Assembly (NCBI GenBank): GCA_964609375.1
Contig: CAZSSA010000075.1
Location: forward strand, 1 to 11,976
DNA from: CAZDUS01 sp964609375
Lineage (GTDB): Bacteria; Verrucomicrobiota; Kiritimatiellia; CAIKKV01; CAITUY01
Direction of reading: 5' to 3'
Length of the DNA: 11,976 nucleotides
Shown here: in pieces, positions 7,659-11,976 of the stretch
How the letters are laid out: every line of letters starts with the position of its first letter
Numbering within the stretch: the stretch's first letter is position 1
Notes under the pieces: model-generated
Databases searched by the model: none
Told to the model about the DNA's origin: nothing
Seen by the model: only the letters and a program-made list of their open reading frames with translations
Translations under genes and position numbers: made by a program

Positions 7659-8411
7659 TTAGAACGTCAAGCCAAGACCGAGAATCAGTCCGGCCATTCG
7701 GACGTTCAGTTCATTATCCTCGTTATGCTCGCCCTTGAACTTCCAGCCAACCGTCCGATACCCGAACCGTGCAGCCATGCTCTCGGTGATCTGGTACTGG
7801 AATTGCGGGAACATTTCGTAGACCAGATCGGAATCACCCGCTCCAATACCCAAGATGGGATTGAACCGGAGTCCATCAATCTTGGACGGGAATACCGGCA
7901 TGCTTGGCAACAGATAAAACATGCCGTCGGTAACGTCATTGTCCTTACTGGACTCGCCTTTCCCATGTATGGTCAGGTCGCTCTCCATGTGCAAGTTCCG
8001 GACGCCGACCATCAAGCCAAAGCTCTGGCCTTTCGCCCATCCATCCACACGGTATCCCACGGCTCCCTCCGTCAACAGCGTCTTGACGTCAACCGACCCG
8101 CCCTCGGGCTGGTCTTCCACATCCAAGTTGTCCGTACTCATGGAGAAATAGTCCACCAACGCTCCGATCATGAACCGGTTGTATTCCGCGCCCACCCGAA
8201 CCGAGGCCGCCATATCCACAGCGTCAATCAAGTCGGTGAACTCTTTCTCAAAGTCCACTTTATGCTCGCCTACGGTCAAATCACCCTCCAGCCCCGCCAG
8301 CCATGCATAAGGGGTAACCTCGAACTTCCACCCCTCGGCTTCCGCCGCAAACCCGACCGGCACTGCCATCAGCAACGCCGCCCCAATCAGTCCTGCTATT
8401 TTCCTCTTCAT
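7659..8411 (-). CDS. Predicted outer-membrane beta-barrel protein, family unnamed
   Basis: From ATG 8411 this encodes 250 residues. A signal peptide spans about 1-23 (MKRK, hydrophobic core, ending GFAAEA). The mature N-terminus WKFEVTPYAWLAGLEGD (28-44) is a signature I know from conserved small barrels of many diderm bacteria. Alternating strands with WxF/VxVG patterns continue to the end, and the protein closes GLILGLGLTF, with the terminal Phe of a Bam-recognised barrel. At this size 8-10 strands are likely. No function is known to me; such proteins are usually annotated only as outer-membrane proteins. The frame is open upstream to 8534, but that extension is charged and not signal-like. 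TAGGA at 8417-8421 with 5-nt spacing supports MKRK. It lies 129 nt after the 277-residue barrel gene. Confidence 0.8.
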   Translation of the reverse strand: MKRKIAGLIGAALLMAVPVGFAAEAEGWKFEVTPYAWLAGLEGDLTVGEHKVDFEKEFTDLIDAVDMAASVRVGAEYNRFMIGALVDYFSMSTDNLDVEDQPEGGSVDVKTLLTEGAVGYRVDGWAKGQSFGLMVGVRNLHMESDLTIHGKGESSKDNDVTDGMFYLLPSMPVFPSKIDGLRFNPILGIGAGDSDLVYEMFPQFQYQITESMAARFGYRTVGWKFKGEHNEDNELNVRMAGLILGLGLTF

Positions 8412-8540
8412 TCCAATCCTACCTTTCTCTTGCTGTTTTCCTTCTTTATTTAGCCCGCTGTACACCCGTACCTCGGACTTCCTCTCTTCTCTTATAGACA
8501 CCCATACATCAGCTCTCCGTTCATCTCCTCCCATGCCGGA
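8412..8540 (-). other. 129-nt purine-rich gap between two barrel genes
   Basis: On the coding (minus) strand this gap is very rich in A and G (runs such as GAGAAGAGAGGAAG). I see no long inverted repeat. CTATAAG at about 8488-8494 resembles a -10 box, but no -35-like hexamer stands at 17 nt, so no promoter is called. Part of the gap is an open in-frame extension of the downstream gene, judged non-coding because the product would be charged and the signal peptide would be internal. Confidence 0.4.
8417..8421 (-). promoter_or_regulatory. Ribosome binding site deciding the start at 8411
   Basis: TAGGA on the minus strand, 5 nt before ATG 8411, selects the start that begins with a normal signal peptide rather than the upstream ATG at 8534. 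Confidence 0.6.
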
Positions 8541-9374
8541 TCACTTCGGAAACAGGAATGTAACCCCTGCCCGGAACCCGATATCCTCAGGCCCGTTCTC
8601 CGGACTTTCCGCCCAGTATCGAACGCCGGCCGTAAGCTGAAAAATCTGCGACCCCGCTTTGAGCAATTGGCTGACCGTGGCATTCACAGGTATGGCCCAC
8701 TGCTCGTTTTCCCAGTCGTAGGTGGACTCCGCATTCACTCCCAGCGTTGTTTTTGTCTTCGTAATGTACGAGACAAACGGCTGCAAGAAGGTCAAACTGA
8801 CGTCAGCACGCTCTTCTTCCCCGGCGAACGATTCAACATGATTGGCTAATAGACCATAGGTCCAGCCGTTGGATTGCTTTAACGCCAGCGCCGTCGGCCC
8901 CGCCCCCCATTTCTCCCCTCCCAGTAAGGCTTCCGATGCCGTTGGATACAGCATGACCGGCCCAACAGCCAAAATCCATCCGCCAACCGGTTGTTTCGGA
9001 GAAAAGAAGAAACTCTGCAGAACATCTCCAACCCCGGCCTTATCCGTACCCTCCGGAATATTTTGCTGATCCACCACCGGAATGATCGTCCGCGTGATCA
9101 GGTTCCACTCCTCACCCAGCGAAAACGGAATCACCGGCTGGATGTTGAGCACCGACTTCGAGCCCTTGTCATTCGCCCCATAGTTCTCATCGTAGTTATA
9201 CTGCAACGGCACGCTCACCAGCGATGCAACCGGATTCGCCAATTTCTTGGCCAACTCCGCCGCCTTATCCGCCTCCGGCACTGCCCCGCCAGAAGCCGGG
9301 TCTTGCGCCAGGGCCAATCTGACGGTCATGGCTATCAGCACAGCCACCGTTAAGTTCGTTCCAAAATACTTCAT
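8541..9374 (-). CDS. 'Neuromedin U'/transporter-type outer-membrane barrel protein
   Basis: From ATG 9374 this encodes 277 residues with a signal peptide to about residue 23 (LALA before QD). A short helical leader rich in Ala, Glu and Lys (DKAAELAKKLANP, 36-48) is followed by a barrel. The order SLVSVPLQYNYD (51-62), LNIQPVIPFSL (76-86), NLITRTIIPV (91-100), GVGDVLQSFFFSPK (114-127), EKWGAGPTALALKQ (154-167) and RYWAESPENGPE (252-263) is one I know from bacterial proteins automatically annotated 'neuromedin U' or 'transporter'. The neuropeptide name is a misannotation. It ends FLFPK. Real function is unknown; a small-molecule outer-membrane channel is the usual guess. Related genes often stand near arylsulfatases, which agrees with the sulfatase fragment upstream. 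AGGAG at 9382-9386 supports this start over ATG 9413, whose extra residues are not signal-like. Confidence 0.85.
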   Translation of the reverse strand: MKYFGTNLTVAVLIAMTVRLALAQDPASGGAVPEADKAAELAKKLANPVASLVSVPLQYNYDENYGANDKGSKSVLNIQPVIPFSLGEEWNLITRTIIPVVDQQNIPEGTDKAGVGDVLQSFFFSPKQPVGGWILAVGPVMLYPTASEALLGGEKWGAGPTALALKQSNGWTYGLLANHVESFAGEEERADVSLTFLQPFVSYITKTKTTLGVNAESTYDWENEQWAIPVNATVSQLLKAGSQIFQLTAGVRYWAESPENGPEDIGFRAGVTFLFPK

Positions 9375-9381
9375 ACTCTCT

Positions 9382-9386
9382 CTCCT
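9382..9386 (-). promoter_or_regulatory. Ribosome binding site touching an RNA stem
   Basis: AGGAG on the minus strand, 7 nt before ATG 9374. It begins at the very base of the 13-bp stem spanning 9387-9449, so stem formation could affect ribosome access or set its position. Confidence 0.65.
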
Positions 9387-9449
9387 TTGTAGTAGTCGTT
9401 GTCCCATCGGCAAAATCCGATTGCGCCACTGTGACTACGACTACTACAA
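9387..9449 (-). repeat. Long inverted repeat in the leader of the 277-residue barrel gene
   Basis: Positions 9387-9399 and 9437-9449 are perfect 13-nt reverse complements (TTGTAGTAGTCGT and its complement). After one mismatch (9400/9436) three more pairs follow (9401-9403 with 9433-9435). The inside holds a smaller hairpin, ATCGG 9406-9410 with CCGAT 9417-9421 around a CAAAAT loop. The arms are built of GTA/GTC triplets, so slippage could have helped to create them. The structure fills most of the 97-nt gap after the DUF3313 gene. There is no U-run, so a terminator is unlikely; a translational control element, an mRNA processing site or a DNA-binding palindrome is more plausible. Confidence 0.7.
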
Positions 9450-9471
9450 CCTCGCTCCGCCGCCAACAACA

Positions 9472-10164
9472 TCACTTCCCGCCGGCACGCAATTCCATCA
9501 GGCGCCTGTGCAATTGCGCAGCCCAATTATCAAAAGCATCCTGTGCATCATCCCATTTGTTAAAGTTGCCAAAGAAGTCGCGCTTGTTGCCTGACTGCGC
9601 ATCCACCCCCGCCGCCAACCGTTGCTTGGTCTGCGAATCCAGCATTTCCATCTCGACCCGCGCCGAACCGGTGCCTGTCCCGCTCCCGGTGACCGCGGTC
9701 TTCAGGGCGGAAATCGCTATGCTCGGGGGAGTCACGCTCGACAACACTCCAAAGACTGGTTTTCCAGCCCCCACTTCAGTAAGAGCCACACGCAAGCGCA
9801 GCACACCAGGCCCCGCCGCATTCACAATCTGAAAGTCCTTACCTAATTGCTCGCGCAATGCCGCATGCAGGTATCCCACCAACGCATTGAGTTGTTCCTT
9901 CGGCAACTTCGCCAAAGGATTGCCGGGTATGGCATACGCCGTGATAGGATCAATCATGACCTTGTTGTAAGATGCCCATTTCACACCGGTCCTGATGTAA
10001 ACCATCTGCGCCTCACCCCCATCACCCTTGTGCAGTGTGGTATAGTCGCCCAGGAACCCCGTCGCTTTCGTACTCCGCATCCGGCTCGTCGACGTGCAGG
10101 ACGCCAACATCATGACCACTAATGGCAATCCAACGATAACAAGACTTTTCCGGAACATATTCAT
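9472..10164 (-). CDS. DUF3313 family lipoprotein
   Basis: This encodes 230 residues with a hydrophobic signal (about 6-20) and lipobox LASC, Cys23 being the predicted lipidation site. The mature part carries the features I associate with DUF3313: GFLGDYTTL (36-44), a WASYNKVMIDPIT segment (63-75), and a helical KEQLNALVGYLHAALREQL stretch after it. Later come a strand-rich section (VLRLRVALTEV), a Gly/Thr-rich loop TGSGTGTGSARVEMEM and a terminal helix with W-D-D-A-Q-D-A-F-D-N-W. The fold resembles other small outer-membrane lipoproteins that bind a partner, but the function is unknown. AGGAGG at 10171-10176, 6 nt upstream, is the strongest Shine-Dalgarno in the window and fixes the start. 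It follows the seven-segment membrane protein by 100 nt and precedes a barrel gene, so a role as accessory lipoprotein to that barrel is a reasonable inference. Confidence 0.85.
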   Translation of the reverse strand: MNMFRKSLVIVGLPLVVMMLASCTSTSRMRSTKATGFLGDYTTLHKGDGGEAQMVYIRTGVKWASYNKVMIDPITAYAIPGNPLAKLPKEQLNALVGYLHAALREQLGKDFQIVNAAGPGVLRLRVALTEVGAGKPVFGVLSSVTPPSIAISALKTAVTGSGTGTGSARVEMEMLDSQTKQRLAAGVDAQSGNKRDFFGNFNKWDDAQDAFDNWAAQLHRRLMELRAGGK

Positions 10165-10264
10165 TTTACGCCTCCTCTATCTGTTGTTTATCTCTTCTAC
10201 TCTCTGCCTTCTGCAATACCGCCACGGCACTGGCCAGAGCTTCGTTCTTTCGTCATAAATAAAT

Positions 10265-11431
10265 TTACAACCCCGTCATCGCCTGAAATAACTTTGACGC
10301 CACATCACTAACCGGATACTTGAAGAAGACGAGCGGCAGCATCGGAAGGATGGCGGCTGCCGCTAAAATCAAAAAAAGCCTGCGGCTCGCCGGCACCCAT
10401 TGCATGTCCCGCACAACAGTGACACTGTTGGTTAAATCAGCCAGTGACTGCAGGTCCGGCGTTCCCAGCAGAGGTTCAGAAGTTGGGTTTTCGCCAAGAA
10501 TCCATTTTTTGTTGAAGCCGTTCACATAGCGGGATCCCATCCCCATATAGTGGCGCCAGCCGTTCACCCTGCAGTTCCAAAGTTTGCCGGAAAATATGAA
10601 TAGCGGCCCGATAAACATCACCGCAATCAACACTAGAAACACGGGGATCTGGCGATATAAGGACTCGAACGCCATTACCCCCAAAGAGAGTCCTTCCGCA
10701 ATGGAAGCTGCCATCACCGCCGATAACGCCACCACCAACACGGCAAAATGCTCCTGCACAACCTCCAGATACCCCAGCCCGGCCGCATGATCGGGATGGG
10801 TCGGAACCAAATGAAGGTCAAGTCGCTGCACTTGCCAGAGGAGATACCACCAAAGCATCAGGTGCCAATACCAGCGAATCAACAGGAATCTAAAGAGAGG
10901 CAGGCAGAACCAGAGATACCAGCCCAAAAGCATCCCCTTTCCCTCCCGATTCCCGGTCAGGAGCATCCCACTGTTTCCTGTCACACCGGGAATAACGCCA
11001 ACACGCTCAAAGAAAACAACTCCAACTACCACCAGCAGGAAGACAATTTCCGCCAGCCATGAATCCTTCAGGCGGTCAACACGCCGGATGACATCACCCA
11101 GGGCCGCACGCCCGGATTCAGGAACCACGCCAAAACGCACAAGGTCGCACATGAACTCCGCCATCCGCGGCCCCACCCACGACTCGCAAAGAAAGAACAG
11201 CGGAATGGCCACAAGAAGGCGTACATGCACCCCGATCACAGATAAAGAGAAAAGCTTGTCACCCACACCCTGCAGGAGAGCCAGCACCACAAGGACTCCC
11301 CACGCCAACAGGCCAAGCACCACCCCCACCCAAAAGGTGTTTTTCCCGCGAACCAAGCCCAGTCGGCAACCCAGCCTTTGTAGCGGGCCGCCAAACAAGG
11401 ATAATTCCTGAATTGTATCACCGGCAGTCAT
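10265..11431 (-). CDS. Multi-pass inner-membrane protein, function unknown
   Basis: This encodes 388 residues with about seven membrane segments: roughly 33-55, 70-88, 125-148, 167-201 (long, Trp-rich, probably one or two passes), 231-256, 262-282 and 350-370. The best-conserved-looking part is the loop after the Trp-rich segment, RLDLHLVPTHPDHAAGLGYL (203-222). Its P-T-H-P-D-x-A-x-G-L-G core recurs in a family of uncharacterised membrane proteins of Gram-negative bacteria. The two His residues and Asp could be functional, but I know of no assigned activity. A polar stretch (285-345) before the last segment holds a K-x-W-N-C-R-x-N-G-W-R-x-Y motif. AAGG at 11437-11440 supports ATG 11431. The start lies inside the end of a 26-codon leader-like frame. 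A sulfatase gene precedes it by 218 nt. Confidence 0.75.
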   Translation of the reverse strand: MTAGDTIQELSLFGGPLQRLGCRLGLVRGKNTFWVGVVLGLLAWGVLVVLALLQGVGDKLFSLSVIGVHVRLLVAIPLFFLCESWVGPRMAEFMCDLVRFGVVPESGRAALGDVIRRVDRLKDSWLAEIVFLLVVVGVVFFERVGVIPGVTGNSGMLLTGNREGKGMLLGWYLWFCLPLFRFLLIRWYWHLMLWWYLLWQVQRLDLHLVPTHPDHAAGLGYLEVVQEHFAVLVVALSAVMAASIAEGLSLGVMAFESLYRQIPVFLVLIAVMFIGPLFIFSGKLWNCRVNGWRHYMGMGSRYVNGFNKKWILGENPTSEPLLGTPDLQSLADLTNSVTVVRDMQWVPASRRLFLILAAAAILPMLPLVFFKYPVSDVASKLFQAMTGL

Positions 11432-11498
11432 CGTTACCTTTTACACATATAGCCGCCACAAATCCCGCCACAACCCTCTTCCATCCTTGTGCCTTCAT
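11418..11498 (-). CDS. Possible 26-codon leader ORF overlapping the membrane-protein start
   Basis: ATG 11498 opens a 26-codon frame ending at TGA 11418-11420, 11-13 nt inside the membrane-protein gene. AGGAG at 11504-11508 lies 5 nt upstream, a better ribosome site than that of the gene it overlaps. The peptide begins like a signal sequence (basic residues, then VVAGFVAAICV) and ends in polar residues. It could be a leader whose translation opens the downstream start, the remains of an eroded gene, or chance. The same frame is open further upstream without a recognisable protein. Confidence 0.3.
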   Translation of the reverse strand: MKAQGWKRVVAGFVAAICVKGNDDCR

Positions 11499-11503
11499 CT
11501 GCT

Positions 11504-11508
11504 CTCCT
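11504..11508 (-). promoter_or_regulatory. Strong Shine-Dalgarno of the leader-like ORF
   Basis: AGGAG on the minus strand, 5 nt before ATG 11498. It is the main reason to take the 26-codon frame seriously. Confidence 0.4.
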
Positions 11509-11576
11509 GCTCCCTTTCGTGCGTTCCCTTCTTCTTGGGCAACTTCACGATGCGCCTGCAAAACCCCTGATAACAC

Positions 11577-11618
11577 GGGCGTCCTGTCTCTGAAATACGG
11601 TAGCGACGCCCTTGCTAC
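11577..11618 (-). ncRNA. Possible H-type RNA pseudoknot downstream of the sulfatase gene
   Basis: On the minus strand GTAGC (11618-11614) can pair with GCTAC (11604-11600). The GGGCGTC in the loop between them (11611-11605) can pair with GACGCCC (11583-11577). The connecting lengths are 2, 0 and 16 nt, which suits a classical H-type pseudoknot of 5 and 7 base pairs. Alternatively the 7-bp pairing forms a plain hairpin with a 21-nt loop. I match it to no known riboswitch class. It starts 31 nt after the sulfatase stop and lies about 80 nt before the leader ORF. A chance fold cannot be excluded. Confidence 0.3.
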
Positions 11619-11649
11619 GTTCAATACCAACGGGCTTTGCATCAACCTT

Positions 11650-11976
11650 TCACTTCGGCGAAGCCTTTTCCGGCGGGGTGAACATCGCCTTGTCTTGCCC
11701 AATCTCCTCGCGGATCAGGGCGTTGAGTTTCTGGTTCATGGCCGACAGCAGTTTTTCGTCGTACTTGGGATGGGCCGGATTGGCCAGATTGTCCATTTCC
11801 TCGGGATCCGACTGCAGGTCGTAGAGGGCGACATCGTTGTCTGCCAGAAGCTGCTGGACCGCTGCCGGCAGGTTGTAGTGACCCATCCCGAAGTAACGGA
11901 CCAGCTTGTAACGGCCGTCGAAGATGCCGCGGAACAACTCGCGCTTTTCAAGATTCGGCACGCCTATCTCTTTGAC
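11650..11976 (-). CDS. Sulfatase (arylsulfatase-type), C-terminal fragment cut by the window edge
   Basis: The frame is open from the right edge and ends at TGA 11650-11652, giving the last 108 residues. The segment RGIFDGRYKLVRYF (13-26 of the visible part) and the later LYDLQSDPEEMDNLA are hallmarks of the C-terminal subdomain of type I sulfatases in the alkaline phosphatase superfamily. There a strand 'R-x-x-x-G-R-Y-K-L' and a 'L-Y-D-L-x-x-D-P-x-E' turn follow the catalytic domain. The active-site CxPxR/SxPxR motif and metal ligands lie beyond the window, so activity, maturation type and signal peptide cannot be judged. Members hydrolyse sulfate esters in the periplasm or cytoplasm. The internal GTG at 11961 is not the start, since the frame continues to the edge. 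The relation to the downstream envelope genes is inferred from orientation alone. Confidence 0.85.
   Translation of the reverse strand, partial: VKEIGVPNLEKRELFRGIFDGRYKLVRYFGMGHYNLPAAVQQLLADNDVALYDLQSDPEEMDNLANPAHPKYDEKLLSAMNQKLNALIREEIGQDKAMFTPPEKASPK

Noticed and set aside
7725..8453. Plus-strand open frame of 242 codons
   Set aside because: It is antisense to the 250-residue barrel gene and resembles no protein known to me.
8541..9374. Annotation as the neuropeptide 'neuromedin U'
   Set aside because: The database name is a propagated misannotation; the sequence is a bacterial outer-membrane barrel.
10175..10215. Promoter-like TTGCAG and GATAAA, 18 nt apart, before the DUF3313 gene
   Set aside because: Only 3 of 6 and 4 of 6 matches to the consensus; such pairs are common by chance.
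10195..10254. Possible 19-codon ORF (minus strand) in the gap after the membrane protein
   Set aside because: There is no Shine-Dalgarno and the peptide has no recognisable feature.

Overview
All 13 credible protein genes lie on the minus strand, so the window is read from its right edge (11976) to its left edge (1). No tRNA, rRNA, CRISPR array, insertion sequence or plus-strand gene is supported. The cargo is almost entirely envelope protein: four outer-membrane beta-barrels of four different families, four predicted lipoproteins, two membrane-anchored or multi-pass membrane proteins and one exported coiled-coil protein. The only clear soluble cytoplasmic protein is a small SpoIIAA-like one, because the sulfatase fragment lacks its N-terminus and cannot be localised. 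This implies a diderm (Gram-negative) bacterium. The combination of sulfatase, DUF3313 lipoprotein, OprO/P-type porin, 'neuromedin U'-type barrel and SpoIIAA-like protein would fit a PVC-type bacterium (Kiritimatiellota/Verrucomicrobiota) or a Desulfobacterota-like lineage. That placement is inference; no phylogenetic marker is present.

Right part, 11976 to 6619: the C-terminal end of a sulfatase, a 218-nt gap with a possible RNA pseudoknot and a small leader-like ORF, a seven-segment membrane protein, a DUF3313 lipoprotein, a 'neuromedin U'/transporter-type barrel, a second small barrel, and two short lipoproteins. Most of these genes are separated by 28-130 nt and carry good, purine-rich Shine-Dalgarno sequences. 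Two intergenic stretches hold strong inverted repeats (9387-9449 and 7602-7637), so mRNA structure may set the relative output of the genes.

Left part, 6516 to 1: an exported coiled-coil protein, the SpoIIAA-like protein, then a tightly packed run of four genes. These are a POTRA-less Omp85 barrel, an OprO/P-type porin, a membrane-anchored DUF4105 protein, and a lipoprotein alpha/beta hydrolase cut by the window edge. The last three junctions overlap by 1, 11 and 8 nt, which suggests translational coupling and a joint function.

Working model (inference): an operon, or two abutting operons, building an envelope module for moving or remodelling a lipid or other hydrophobic/sulfated substrate. 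Barrels would provide passage across the outer membrane, lipoproteins and the coiled-coil protein would act in the periplasm, and the alpha/beta hydrolase, DUF4105 protein and perhaps the sulfatase would be the enzymes. No part of this model is proven by the sequence, and I know of no named system with this gene order.
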